This document shows positions 22,379 to 34,889 of a stretch of DNA of 64,000 bases, piece after piece. The stretch's first letter is position 1. The number at the start of each line of letters is the position of its first letter. This DNA comes from Rugalucina vietnamica (taxonomy: Eukaryota > Mollusca > Bivalvia > Lucinida > Lucinidae): the NCBI GenBank assembly GCA_964017185.1, contig OZ024877.1, forward strand, positions 4,938,006 to 5,002,005, in the 5' to 3' direction. A program made the position numbers and the translations under genes. The notes beneath the pieces are model-generated. The model saw only the letters and a program-made list of their open reading frames with translations, had not been told where the DNA came from and searched no databases.

Positions 22379-24568
22379 AACAATATCACAGTGTATATCC
22401 GAGCGTATGCAGAACAGACGGTTACGGAACGGACAGACGTTTACAGGAGCACGCGCTTTTTCGCGCCAAAAATGTTTTGTACAGTTTTTCATCCAAAACT
22501 GTACGCTTCGAATGTATTGTTATATCGGCCTTGCATGTCCATCTACTATCTTCCAAAACACCATAATTTCCGGCATGGAAGCCTTGTAGTTTAAGCAGAA
22601 TTTTGTTGCTTAGCAACAAAAACATTACGGAGCGGAACAGTCTACAGATTCGTTTATGTTACGGGGCGGAACAGACGTAGCCTACGAAAAAAACAGACGA
22701 ATCAGCATACGGAGCGGTCACAGACGGCCATGAATACTACATGAACAACACTGTGATGTCAAATATAACACTTTGCGGCAACCTTTTGTATTGTAGCACT
22801 CGAACGTGACCAGATGGAATACACCTGGTGACCTGGATCAGCATCGTACATGTATCAGAATAGCATCGACTATGTTGTGAAAACAAAAAGTTGTTTGGGG
22901 GCAAACAGCGGATCAGAGAGAGAGGGGGGAGAGGTCCCGATAGCTCAGTGGTAAAAGCGCCCGCTTCGGGGGCGAGATGTCGTGGGTTCGCCCAGGCCGC
23001 GGCATATCAAATGCGTTAAAATGGTACCAATGGCTTCCTTGGTGCTCAGCATCACGAGGCAATCACGGCTTTTCTTCTCCTTTAAATATAGTATCACTAA
23101 TAGTGCATATCTAACAATAAATTCTAAAATAAAAGACTGAAAAAAGTCTGAAAAGGTCCGATAATAAGACTCATGTCTGTTTTAACCGGAGGTCTATATG
23201 GAAGGCTGGCATTCGTGCTGAATACGTTAGTAATATAGAGACCCTAGAATTTCGGTCAAAGGAAAAGGTTCCCTGTTTGCATACTCAGTCCTTAAGCAAA
23301 GTCATCAAGCGAACACCCACCTCCGTACACACCGGCGGGAGTACTCTCCAAAGCATCGGTCATATATTCCAAAGTCTTTCAATATATGAATGATGCGTGA
23401 GAATCAGCCAAGACGCCGCAAAAGGGAGCTTGCGGCGGAAGATAAAATCTTTGGCGTGATTTGTAAGCATATATGATTCTGTCATGCATCTTACTTATTT
23501 GATTTACTCGCAGTTTATTACTATTTAGCCATGCGTGTGCATATTAACACGATGAAGCATCGGAATATGAACATGATGAAGCATCGAATGAATCCATGTT
23601 GTTATGACGTACGCCATAAACATTTATTAAAGTAAGAATTTAGAATTTTAGATGTCATGACAAAAACCTGTCGGGAAATGGCTTCCGCTGCCTGATTACT
23701 CATTGAAGTGCTAGTGTCGTCTAGCTGTGACAAGGACACAATACCGACTGTCAGCCACTAGCTAGCTGCGATCCACTGTATACTGGCCGATTGAGATGGC
23801 ATAGTTGTTCATGACACTGCACCTGGGTTAAAATTGTTTGATTTCTTATTTCATTGTTAGATGATAGAACTGAAATACTTTTCTGTTTACACAACACTCA
23901 ATGAAACTGCTAAGTCGACACCGACACCGTAATTACTAAATAGAATGTAGTCATGTTCCAAAAATAAACGTTCACTTTTCGACCTCGTGTGAGCTAAAAC
24001 ATGTTTGTATCTTACATTTCTACTATACAGCGTCTGTATCTATCCCTATTCTAAAGCTCGCCTACGTCTGTTCCGTTTCGTATGGAAATGCGTCATTTCG
24101 TCTGTTCCGCTCCGTAACAAACGACTGTACCGCCCCGTAACCATGAAATTACCATACGCTTCAGAAAAAAACAAATCTTGGCTATTTTTACTGGAAAACA
24201 TATAAAATATTTAATGTCTGGTGGTTCAGGACATATTTAACTACATACGGACTAAATCCAAAAGGTTGACAATGGCTTATTTTGCAAGCAATCTCGACAC
24301 ACAGCCAAAAAAATACAAAATATGCCATTTTTCACACGTCTTTGGCAGTTATGGCGAACCCCCTGAAAAATCATTGTGCTCTTGAGCACAGACAACTAGA
24401 CGGGTATGTATGCAACACATCTGCTCTAGTTTGGTCTCAATATTTGCATTAGTCACTTTAAAAGAACGGAAAAACATTTTTGGCGCGAAAAAGCGCGTGC
24501 TCTGTAAACGTCTGTCCGTTCCGTAACCGTCTGTTCTGCATACGCTCGGATATACACTGTGAATATTC
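22379..24568. mobile_element. 2.2 kb inverted-repeat element rich in ACGGAACGGACAGACG-type motifs
   Basis: The arm at about 22383-22477 (CAGTGTATATCCGAGCGTAT, then ACGGACAGACG and CGCGCTTTTTCGCGCCAAAA) is matched by its complement at about 24471-24563. A second inner inverted pair (22625-22730 against 24057-24150) repeats variants of ACGGAGCGGAACAGAC. No transposase frame. A tRNA-derived SINE lies inside. Probably a non-autonomous DNA transposon; the superfamily is not clear to me. Confidence 0.65.
22932..23110 (+). mobile_element. tRNA-derived SINE
   Basis: Begins with a tRNA-like head: CCCGATAGCTCAGTGGTAAA (box A), GCCCGCTTCGGGGGCG anticodon-like arm and GTGGGTTCGCCC (decayed box B). A body follows with CGTTAAAATGGTACCA and TTGGTGCTCAGCAT, as in common bivalve SINEs. 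The T-arm is broken and there is no proper acceptor stem, so it is not a working tRNA gene. Confidence 0.7.
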
Positions 24569-24624
24569 TAGTCATGAGTGTATGCCTGATACATGTCAAA
24601 ACGTATATCAACTTAAGTTTCAAT

Positions 24625-24861
24625 TGAGCCGCCTCGTGGGAAAACCAACAATGTGGTTTCCGAACAGGTCAGACACAAACCGGCCTGTACAAGCACAGAA
24701 ACAGGCTAGAAGCTTGAAATTTCGGATTTAAGTAGAAGAGGAAGTGTACTATCCGAGTAGCGAAAACAAAGGCGCTGATCAGCTTCGCGGTCACCGCGAA
24801 GCTGATCTGCGTCTTTGTTTTCGCATAGGCAGATTGTGGGTTTTCCCATGAGGCGGTTCAA
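24625..24861 (+). mobile_element. Family A hairpin MITE
   Basis: Well-preserved copy: TGAGCCGCCTCGTGGGAAAA at the left, TTTTCCCATGAGGCGGTTCA at the right. Hairpin on GGCGCTGATCAGCTTCGCGG. Confidence 0.85.
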
Positions 24862-25839
24862 TTACATTATAATATTGACTTTATAGGATTTATCCGAAGG
24901 CTAAACTGTGTCAAATATGTCAATAAGTACTACTTGATCCATAATTAATATAGATTATTAATTCAAAATACAAAGCTATGTGCTTAGCCCTTAAAATATC
25001 AAAGGTTCAACGATATATAGTCACATTAGGAAAACTGGGGGTTGAACGTAGGTGTTCATGAGTTTTTTCAAGGCTATTACAATGTTCACTTATTGTCTCC
25101 AAATCATTTATCATTTTTCAAGATACTTATGTTGTCCAAAGATTTAGCCATACACCTACCCCCGGATGTTTAAGTTTGGATCCGTAACTTTTAATTTGAT
25201 ACATGTATTTATCCGTTGACATCTTTCTACTGTGCACAATGCCGAAGCAGACGCATTTCATTTAATACAAAAACTATTTCCTTAAGCATGTTTAATGATT
25301 AGTTTTACAGTATACAACTATTCTGATATTGTTTTTGTCCTATCAAGCGTGTAGTTCATATTCCTGACCTTAGGCTAGTTTAAATTAACAGTCATGTTTA
25401 AACTATGTCCATATACCTATGATGTACTACATTTCTTCCTATCATTTTTACAATCGTCTTTCGTTTAACTATTTTGTTTCGTTTCGTTCCCTGACCTACT
25501 ACATATATTTCTTTGTGGTTAACATTTTCTACTTCGATTGAAAATTAAACTATTCATTGAACTTAATAAGTCGAAACCGAGTTTTGTGAATGGATAAAAA
25601 AGGAGTTGTATTTTCACATTAAAACAGTGATCAAGTGTAGTAGTGTTTAAACTTAGTTCCGGAATATATTCTACCACCTGTATTAATTGATAAAATGACT
25701 AAACTAAACATGATGGCAAATACTTTACAAACTTAAAAGTGTACACTGGTGTTACAGTGTGTTGTTTGTTTATTGCACGAAATGGGTACGTATTTGTTTT
25801 GCTACTAAGTCTTATGATCAGACAGGTTTAAGTGTCATG
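24862..25839. other. Intergenic, nothing recognised
   Basis: AT-rich, no frame or repeat structure identified. Confidence 0.45.
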
Positions 25840-26077
25840 TGAGCCTTCACATGGGAAAGCCAACAATCTGCATATGCGAAAACAAAGATGCAGATCAGCT
25901 TCGCATTCATCGCGAAGCTGATCAGCGCCTTTGTTTTTCGCTACACGGATAGTACAATTCCTAGATACTTTCTAAATCAAAATTTCAAGCTTCTAGCCGT
26001 CTTCTGTGACGATACAGACCAGTTTGTGTCGGACCTGGTCGGAACTCAGATTGTTAGTTTTCTCACGCACAGGCTCA
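25840..26077 (-). mobile_element. Family A hairpin MITE (reversed)
   Basis: TGAGCCTTCACATGGGAAAG at the left and TTTTCTCACGCACAGGCTCA at the right. Hairpin on GATGCAGATCAGCTTCGC near the left end. Confidence 0.8.
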
Positions 26078-26259
26078 TAAAAACATGTAGATGCAACATA
26101 AAATATGAAAACATTACAATTACAAATGCCCAATGTTTATAGCATGCACAGACACATTTTACATGTAACCTGCTGCACTGGAACTATATCAGCAGCCCTG
26201 TTTTTTTAACATGTATACATGTAGTTGGTTGAATAGAAACCAGTTCTGGCCTATATATA

Positions 26260-26398
26260 TAATGCGCAGCGCCAAACAAGTTAAGACACTGGCACCATTT
26301 TATCGCCTTTGGTATGGAGGGACCGGGGAGCAAACTCAGGACTACGCCTCTGTAGCAGACGCACTAATCATCGAGCTATCAGGACCAGTGATTTTAAC
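26260..26398 (-). mobile_element. tRNA-derived SINE fragment, minus strand
   Basis: The reverse complement reads TCCTGATAGCTCGATGATTA (box A) and then GAGTTTGCTCCCCGGTCCC (degraded box B). The spacing fits a tRNA-derived head. Confidence 0.55.
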
Positions 26399-26657
26399 TG
26401 GTTGGCCTCATCAGTAATAAGTGTATTGTATATTATGTCCTACATTAACAATAATTATTAAGTAAAATGGCAGACATCGAGATAAGGGGTCATGTTTTCG
26501 CCATTTCAAGAGACTCGCCATTTTAGACTACCGTTGGGTTAAACTATTTCTCACTTTTAAATTATCTCTCACTAATTTTGTGAATATTTCAAGTTCACCA
26601 ACAGGCCATTGATTTTTCGATAACCTGAAGTTCGGCCTTTAATGATATCCCAGTGAC

Positions 26658-26870
26658 GAACGAGCTTTTACTTATGCGAAAACAAAGACGCAGATCAGCT
26701 GTGCAGTAACTGCACAGCTGATCAGCGTCTTTGTTTTCGCCTCCCGGATAGTACAATCCTTCTCCTTCTTACATCCGAAATTCCATGCTTTTTTCCATAT
26801 TCTGTGACTGTACAGACCGATTTGTCTCGGACCTGGTCAGAAACTCCGAAGACAGCTTTTTTCGTTCGTT
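26658..26870 (-). mobile_element. Family A variant with AACGAACGA ends
   Basis: The body matches family A (CGGATAGTACAAT, GTGACTGTACAGACCG, TCGGACCTGGTC). The terminal repeat is ACGAACGAGCTTTT/AGCTTTTTTCGTTCGT instead of TGAGCCG. The hairpin uses CAGATCAGCTGTGCAG, a different but still perfectly paired core. Confidence 0.65.
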
Positions 26871-27536
26871 CTATATGACACCCTTGTGAGGAATGGAATG
26901 TTAGCAGATTTCAACATGATGCGATACATGAATAGACTATAACGACTCCACAGTTTCAATGTTTCAAAGTTTGCATTGTCCTGTATTGTTCGTCATGATT
27001 ACAAATAAAAACACCATTGTTTGGGATTCGCATTCCATTATGGGCCACTTCATAAAGTATTAATTCGGCGTTCATTTCTCAATTTGAGTGACACTTGAGC
27101 AGAGTGTACGTTAGGACCTACACCATTTTGAGTTAGGCCAATGTAACTATGCTGCATCTCTAGTTAGCGTCTGTCCAAAAGACAAACATGTAGAACTTTG
27201 GAAGTGAAGACGTAAAATAAGTGATTGGAATCTTCTTGATTTTTGTTGTACATCAAGTGCGAAGCTCGCGGTTTAAGATCTACTATTGTGGGTAAGAAAG
27301 TTTGTTCCTCCTAGCTTGCAATGGAATTGATTTTTGTTCATATTGCCGTCTTTGATTTTCAGATTTTTTCTTTCATTTCTATTTTCCTAATTTGGCTCAT
27401 TGTTGCTTCAATAATTCCGCTTTTGCAGTCTTCCATCATTTTTGTTCCACGATATTTAAGCTGTGTCAAAGCGCGATTCCTCATAGATTCCTGGGTCGAC
27501 GCGACTTATTTCCATATTTTCTTGCACATCTTAATA
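26871..27536. other. Intergenic, nothing recognised
   Basis: No coding or repeat signal beyond short frames. Confidence 0.4.
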
Positions 27537-27774
27537 TGAGCCGTGACGCGTGAAAAACCGGTCTTCGGGGTTTCCGACCAGGTCCGAAATAAACCGGTCT
27601 GTGCAGTCTCAGAAAATGGTTAGAAGCATGAAATTTCGGAATTAGGAAGAAGAGAAATTGTATTATCCGAGTGGCGAAAACAAAGGCGCTGATCAGCTTC
27701 GCAGTTACTGCGAAGCTGATCTGCGCCTTTGTTTTCGCATAGGCGAAATTCCGGTTTTCTCACGATGCGGCTCA
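27537..27774 (+). mobile_element. Family A hairpin MITE, CCGGTCTTCGGGG subfamily
   Basis: TGAGCCGTGACGCGTGAAAA at the left and TTCTCACGATGCGGCTCA at the right. Perfect hairpin on GGCGCTGATCAGCTTCGCAG. Shares its left-arm variant with copy 1 at 1353. Confidence 0.8.
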
Positions 27775-30290
27775 TATTCCTCTAGATTAATTGACGACAA
27801 ACCTGTCTCCTGAATGTTCTTCCTTCGAAGTGGGGACACATTTTAAATTCTTGGTGCAGTATTTTGACGTGTAAGGAAGGACCTATTGTATGCTTTGCTA
27901 ATTAGAGGAGGATCATGAGGATGGGTGGATGTTTCCTTAAATTCCTTTACAATATTTGTGCCTTGTGTTCCAAACAAACGATCCATTATTGAAACGGAAA
28001 AAAGATATTGCGAAAAATTAATTTCTGCTATGAAAGAGATAATGCCTATTGAAAATGCCTTTTGAAATGAACTTATATCGATAATCGATCAATTTATGGG
28101 CATTATCAATTTTTGATAAAGGTTTTCATTATTCCCTGTGATTCACGAGGCTTTATTGTGCTCCTACCGTACACAATATTCTTTGTGGGTTCACCCCGTG
28201 TACGCAGTGAATGAAATTTCCATCTGTCAGTAAATTGGAGTGCACCGTGCAGTCTGCATTCTTTCGCTTGAAAAGAGCCGTTTAAATGTTTTAAACTCGG
28301 TTTTAAGGACCTTAAAGTGGGTTTAAATGACTTCTTTATAGTCTAGTGAAACTCATAATTTATGTTTTATTTCAATTTTTGACCTGCCAAAAGCTGTGCT
28401 GAATCACGAAAAAGTCACGGTTTCAAACTGCAACTTACATGCTCACAAAAGCCGAAGCTCTGTCCACCATTTAACAACAAAGCTCCTGCTGAAACAACTG
28501 CATACTACTGGGGTACACGGCTATATGTAGCCACTGTAGCTGTGTGTTGGTTAAAGCACACAACCTTGTCGGACACCCCAAAACACATTTTCCCTTCGCC
28601 AGACTAATTTGCAGCTGATTCGGTTTAACCTTTTACTAATTGTACGGATCAATGGCTTACTTTTCAGCTGGGAAAGAAGAAGTAAAATTTTGATTATTGT
28701 GGTTTGCGTGCGTAAACATAAAATACAATGGTTATCGTGAAATCTTTTATCGAAGTTTCATTTCATTGCAAGCTGACGCGAAAATTATAAACGAAATTAT
28801 ACAAGAAACTTAAAAAACAAATCCGATTATTATTTCATACAAAACAACACATTTTGTAGCGTAGTGATTCAGAAAACTTTTCTGACAAAGAAGAAGGCAT
28901 ATATTTCAGCCCGTTTAGGTCTTTTTCATGTTAGGTGCCAGTGCCACAGTTGTAAGTATGCTGTCTTGTTCAACCGGGTGTTGGCTATACTTTAAGAAAT
29001 TTCAGGACGAACGTTTATTTTATTTTTTTTTCTCTGTTTTTGGACACATGAACTTGGTTGGGGCTATCTCTTCGAATAAATACACGTATATTTAGCGAAA
29101 TACACGTATATTTAGCGTAACTATGGTAATGGTAGCCGTGATTTATACGTTCACAGTGACTGGCGCTGGGGCCTGCTATTATTGTCATCTGGTTTAAATG
29201 CATATCAGGTTTGACCCAAGGACCCCGATTTTCTTCGATAAGCCCCAGTATGGGTATTTGATACCAAGAGTAGCTTGTGATGTGTTTTCTTTGTCGAGAT
29301 TTCAGCGGATAAAATGAAACAACATAAGACGTTTTCCACATCATGAAAGCTCAACATTTTATCATAAATCGCTCAAGCTTGTTCGTTACTTACCATAATG
29401 GTAATGTGACAGCCAAACTGACAGTAATAAAAACAAAGTCAAAAAATAAAGCAGTGTTTAATAAAAACAAGTAGACATGTTGATGATAAATACGGGCAGC
29501 TTAAAACATGTAAAAAAAAAGTAAAACGAGTGGTCATTTCGTAGGAATAAAAGGTTGAATATGGGTAAGTGTACAAATACATTTAAACTTGTATTAAACT
29601 TTGAAGTTATGGTGAAAAAATGCTAAATGCATGCATCAAACTCACCTTTAGAGTATAAAGCGCTGGCTGTATTTATATAGACCATGGTTAGTATAGATAC
29701 ATGTACCTAGGATCCTTTGTGCTAAATGTTGAATTCAGTTTAAATTTCAAATGTGAAATATATTGTGAAATACATGTACCAAACTGAATTGCGATACAAT
29801 TTTTATATATTACCTATACGTGAATGTATAAGTATCGTTTTATTTATGTTTTTATGGTTTGATTAAGGTATTAGGTAATCAAAATATTTATGATCTGCCA
29901 AGGTTAAAATTACGTCTCATTGTAATTTAAACATGGATTAAGTATTTTTTATTGAAACAAGTATATGAATTGTTCTTTCATGAAGATGGCCCTTGGCATT
30001 ACCGTAAATGTCAAAAATAAAAAATATTAACTCTATTCCAAGCACAGTTCATGAAAAACAGGATTGCTGGGCCGCAGTTTTGTGCAATTAGTTTGGCAAC
30101 AGTAATATTGACTCGGATGTATCGCAACAGCGCATAAAGCAATAATGTTATAAGGCACTTTTAATTTTTTATTGCATTTGGTGATGCCGATGCAAAAAGC
30201 AAAACCATCATTACTAATTTTATCAAGCAGAATCTCATAGACTGATACACATGTAGCTTTTATTCAAGTTCGTCATCAGAGAGATAAATG
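27775..30290. other. 2.5 kb intergenic stretch without identified features
   Basis: No convincing coding region; the longest frame (minus strand, 29015-29344) has no recognisable domain. A 20-base tandem repeat ATACACGTATATTTAGCG occurs twice at about 29080-29118. Confidence 0.4.
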
Positions 30291-30479
30291 ACATAAACTG
30301 GTCTGTGCACCTACAGAAGATGGCTAGAAGCTTGAAATTTCGGATTCAGGAAGAAGAGGAATTGTACTATCCGTGTAGCGAAAACAAAGGCGCTGATCAG
30401 CTGTGCAGTTACTGCACAGCTGATCTGCGCTTTTGTTTTCGCATAGGCAAAAATCCGGTTTTCTCGCGACGCGGCTCAA
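30291..30479 (+). mobile_element. Family A hairpin MITE, 5'-truncated
   Basis: Starts inside the left arm (ACTGGTCTGTGCAC). Keeps AGAAGCTTGAAATTTCGG, the perfect hairpin with a TGTGCAGTTACTGCACA core, and the right end TTTTCTCGCGACGCGGCTCA. Confidence 0.75.
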
Positions 30480-31077
30480 ATGTTTAACATGTTTTATCAT
30501 CAAAGCTGTGAGTAGCTGTTGACATGGCCAAAAGTACACCATCTTTCTTTTCGTTCCGCATTCTTTAACGAATCAATTACTGTATTAGGATAAATTTGGT
30601 ATTCAAAATGCATCGAGGCAACTTAAGGCTGGGACAAGGGCTTTCAATTTAATACATTTCTTTGTCATAAAAGAAATTATATGTAGATAAATATATGTAT
30701 AACAACGTGTTTGATAATATTATTACAAAGTATTACGTGTTCTAAAGCTGGCCTCTTATCTGCTTTAAGATATTTCTTCAAGGTTTTAAATTGTTAATCC
30801 AATGTGTCCTTCTGTATTACTAAGCTAACTAAGTAAGGACATACCTAGCCCACTCGAAATTCCGTCAGTTGCTCGCGTATGCGTCGTTGATGTTTAATGA
30901 CGAATCAGCAGTGCGATGATACAAATTGATTTTCGGCAATATTACAATCATTAGCAAACGTGGTTCATTAGTGATCTGTCATTTTTTTATTTCATTTATA
31001 TCGTTTTGATGATATCAAATTTGTGACGATAAAAAATTGGAATTTATGTGGACTTGTTCTTTGTGTAAGTAAAAACT
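30480..31077. other. Intergenic, nothing recognised
   Basis: AT-rich spacer before the TGTC microsatellite. Confidence 0.4.
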
Positions 31078-31080
31078 GTT

Positions 31081-31172
<92 letters not shown>

Positions 31173-31332
31173 CATATGTCTGTCTGTCTGATCGTCTGCC
31201 TATATGTCTGTCTGTCTGTCTGATCGTCTGTCTATCTGTCTGTCTGTCTGTCTATATGTCTGTCTGTCTGTATCTCTGTCTGTCTGTCTGTCCGCCTGTC
31301 TGTCCGTCTGTCTGCCTGCCTGCCTGCCTGCC

Positions 31333-31371
<39 letters not shown>

Positions 31372-31432
31372 ATGTTTGTTTGTATATCTGTCTGTCTGTC
31401 GTCTGTCTGACCGTCTGTCTGTCTGTCTTCCG
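31078..31432. repeat. (TGTC)n microsatellite, about 350 bp
   Basis: Long TGTC tetranucleotide array with scattered interruptions (CCATATG, GATCG, CCTG blocks). All three frames on each strand are open, giving C-L-S-V or T-D-R-Q repeats. These are not genes. Confidence 0.95.
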
Positions 31433-32167
31433 TTCTGTTTAATTAATCGTTTGTGTTCGTTTGAAGTCGCCAAATAAAAAAAAAATGAACAGACACGTCA
31501 CAGAATGTACATGTTCAAAAATGAAATCGTTTCTAAAATGAAATATTTTAGTGATAAGAAAATGCATTAACATGCTCGAAATCAAATAAGCCAACACACA
31601 GGAAAAACTCTCTTAGGTCCGACGGACCTGATAAGAATGCTAGAGGCTTGGTATTAAATAGAACAGGGCAAGTAACCCATAAGTCTAATAAGCTCTTTGG
31701 CCGCTGGGGCATAGCGAAATCGAAAGATGGAGAGTAGTTACAACTGCGCAGTCTTTAGTTTTCGCATGCACAGAAATGACGAGGGGCAAATATTTTTAGA
31801 TATAGTAGCAACGGTATTTTGCTATTAAAAAGATATAGGATATTCTTGTCCTTTTTCAAAAATAAATTAAAGCTTGTTGTGGAATTTTAATGTTAGATCC
31901 TGCGGCTGGTATGAGTGACAGGATAATATTGTTTAATTTAAAAGTCTGTTTTACGGGTGGTCTGATCCTTGACATGCCCGGGCAATGCCCTGTTTGATAC
32001 CCGGTTTTATAAAAGCATACAAATGAAAGTATATACGATTGATACATAGATCTTTCTTAAAGTAAAAGTTTTCATGCGATTTCAGGATAATGACTTAACC
32101 CGTACCCTGCTCTGGGGAGATACGTGCGGCGCCGAGTATGATGCACCGTAAATCTGCAATGTGGATA
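31433..32167. other. Intergenic, nothing recognised
   Basis: No gene or repeat that I can name. Confidence 0.4.
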
Positions 32168-32445
32168 CATCAGGATAACATGTCCGTGTAATGTATACCC
32201 CATTGAACCCCACTTTTATATAGCAAAACTGAGGTATGCAGGGGTAAACCTATTTGTCTTATTTTTGCTCCAAAGGCTAGATTGTGGGTACTCGTTAGAA
32301 CCGCCTGTTCTAACTGTACCTACAATCTATGTTTTGAGCAAAAATAAGAAAAATATCAAAATTTCCAGCTCAATATTTTCAATTTTTATGGTTAAAAAAT
32401 AGAGCTCTATCTGTTTATTGCATGGACAAGTTTTCGTAATGTACC
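32168..32445 (-). mobile_element. Family D palindromic element (reversed)
   Basis: ATCAGGATAACATGTCCGTG at the left and ACAAGTTTTCGTAATGTACC at the right. The central palindrome TTGTGGGTACTCGTTAGAAC/GTTCTAAC-GTACC is partly preserved. Confidence 0.7.
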
Positions 32446-32854
32446 GGTGGTGCAGGTTAAAGATGTTGGAACGCATGAACATTTGCCATATTTGTGATTA
32501 AATTTCAAACGTTCAAATTTCTTATTTTTTTGCTTCTTTGACATTTGAGCGCCTATTTGACCAATAGACGCTTATCAAACCTGGCACGTGCTGTGCCATC
32601 GATGCCTCTTTGACACCGGGCACACATGCTGTTTAATAATCACATTTTTCATTCCACTGATATTGGGAAGTCAAAAGAACATATCATTCATTCGTAAATA
32701 TTTTAATAAAATACTAATTCAATTACTGCCAGAATCTAATATTCCACCGTTGTAGTTGGATTACATTTTCCAGTTTGTGAAGCAGACTTTCTATATGTTT
32801 TATCATATTAGAATATAGAATGCCTGTGCCAGACTACAGTGTTATAACAATTAA

Positions 32855-33037
32855 CTGGCTTATCCATTGTCATTTTAGGGATATCAGGAATGATTTTAAA
32901 TTACTATTCCATATTACGATGACTTTCCTCTAAGCAAAGAGAAAAAACCCAGATGGGACGCCACGTTCTGCGGCGTAACATCTGGGTCTATACTGTTTGC
33001 CTATATCCAACAAAAAGGACGTAAGGCTTATATGAGA
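32855..33037 (+). mobile_element. Family B MITE, degenerate copy
   Basis: Keeps TCATTTTAGGG, CCTCTAAGCAAA, the central CCCAGATGGGACGCC hairpin and GTTTGCCTATATCC. Both TTAA ends are lost. Confidence 0.6.
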
Positions 33038-33886
33038 ACAGCCCCATTGCATAAACGTTTGGTACGACGCGGTCAGTACGTCGACGTAGATAACATGAAT
33101 GGTATTTTTCGACTTTTGTGATCCGTACGTGCTTATGTGTCATACCTGTCATACGTATTGGTTGAAACTGTCTATAATCAATAACTCTGGTGTTTAGCAT
33201 TGATTAATTTGTCGATTTTATTACATTATTATTACTGTGATTATTATCAACTGTCATCCGCCCGTCAAACAAATCTCGCCTTTTCCTGTTTGCCCTCTCC
33301 AATTATGTACATCAATACGTTTCTTGGAACAAATATTCTGAAGATACGAAGAAAGCCTAGAAATGACAACCCTCAGTTTGAGAATTTTCAAAATAAATTC
33401 AAACCTTCCATTTGTGACGCATCGTAAACGCCTATTTGCATCAGGTCTGGTACTATTACGGGTTTTCATAGGCGTAACCAGGAAATTGAAATGTATACGC
33501 ACACAAGTGGGGTAGATCATGAGCAGGGGTCTCTCTCTCTCAATTTTTTTGGGGAGGGGGGGGGGGGTTCGGGGGTCCTCCCCCGAGAAAAAAATGATTT
33601 TCGGGATGGCTGGAGAACGATTTTAAGCCTCTTTTATGGAAGGAAATTTGTTTTCTTTCAAGAGATTTTTATAAGGAATGTTCATGTCTCTTTTTTTACA
33701 TTACGCACGTGCGTAGCGTGCGTAATGGGCGTTACGCCTTTGGTTTTGGTTCTATTCTCCTCGTTATAAAGCGCTACAGACAAACCGCATCGTAAATCGG
33801 TACAGACGAACCGCACCGCACTTTTTATCAGGAGCAATGTTTTTGTTCGGTTAAGGTTCACGAGTTTTGTTCATTTATATTTTCAG
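33038..33886. promoter_or_regulatory. Region upstream of the formin; likely 5' UTR or intron
   Basis: Contains a G-rich dispersed repeat (about 33470-33620, GGCGTAACCAGGAAATTG then a run of G) and a palindrome around TTACGCACGTGCGTAGCGTGCGTAA (about 33700-33725). The sequence TATATTTTCAG ends at 33886, immediately before the ATG. It reads as a 3' splice site, so the start codon is probably the first base of exon 2 of the transcript. No promoter element is convincing. Confidence 0.45.
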
Positions 33887-34889
33887 ATGAACTGGGGTCG
33901 TCTCCGAAGTAACGGGAAGGAAAACGTCTTCAAAGGTTCCCAGCTGGTGTCTAGCCTGCTCGAACGCAACCCACAGCGCTTCAGGAGCCGAGCAGCGGCG
34001 CTAAAATTTTCACGCCAACTATTCAATGACGGAATCATCCGAAGCATATTTGGAACAAACAGTTTCGAAGATTCCGTGCAGTTGTATACATGGACGGACA
34101 AGTATGACGAGGAAATGACGTCATATCAATCTCCAGAAACGAGCCAAAATTATCGCGTCTCTGGACATAACGTCACACTGACTCGCCGAGATATTCAAGA
34201 AATAGATCAAAAGGTGCTCAGTGATGTTCGGAATAAATTTTCTAGTCAAGATAGGTTAAGACAAAACCGAGATTACCAGGTTAAAAGTGATCAGAGAAAC
34301 TATTCGAGGGAACACAAACCTCAAATCGCCAGCTATCACACTTCCTGGAACCTACAAAGACCAGAAACAGCTTCTAGTGAAAGTTCACAGGAAGCCGGGT
34401 ACCACCATCACGTGACGTCACGAAACCGAGAGCGCACAAGCGTAAAACCAAATCATTCAGTTCATCAAACACCACAGCAGACTGCAATGCCTCCTGCACG
34501 TGACCATGACGTTATACCGGAAGAAGGTCGTGAAGATCAAATGGCGGATCGCTCCTCGAACAGTCTCGACTTCGACGGCTCTAGTATTCCCAGGAGCATG
34601 ACAACCAACAGCACACCTTTCCAATACGAGGACCGAACGCCACCGAGACGATGGCAGGAACTTCAGAACTCGTACTCAGACAATGAAAAACAGCTTATAG
34701 AACAAATGAAGCGAATGAAGAAAGAGCATTCACATATTTTACGGACGTATGAAGACAGGATTAATAAATTGATGGCGAAGATGCACGAACTAAGGAGCAT
34801 TGCGGAAATGTTGGAGAATTCGAGTACAAAGTCCTCGCCCTATGGAACATGTTTGGTGCCTTCAAAAGGCGGGATTCTTGGGTTGTTAG
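33887..34889 (+). CDS. Formin coding exon 1: DEP domain and coiled coil
   Basis: 334 codons plus one base. FKGSQLVSSLLERNP, RSRAAALKFSRQLFNDGII and FEDSVQLYTW match the DEP pattern (membrane or GPCR/G-protein recruitment modules in other proteins). Then a polar linker with HQTPQQTAMPP. Then a charged heptad region from EKQLIEQMKRMKKEHSHI to MHELRSIAEMLENS. Donor TTAG|GTAAGG. Confidence 0.85.

Noticed and set aside
22936-23010. Possible functional tRNA gene
   Set aside because: Box A is good, but box B and the T-arm are broken and the acceptor stem does not pair; the following body identifies it as a SINE.
29015-29344. 109-codon minus-strand ORF
   Set aside because: No domain, no codon signal, no splice or repeat context.
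31023-31477. Cysteine-leucine-serine-valine repeat proteins on both strands
   Set aside because: All frames of a TGTC microsatellite are open; simple repeat.
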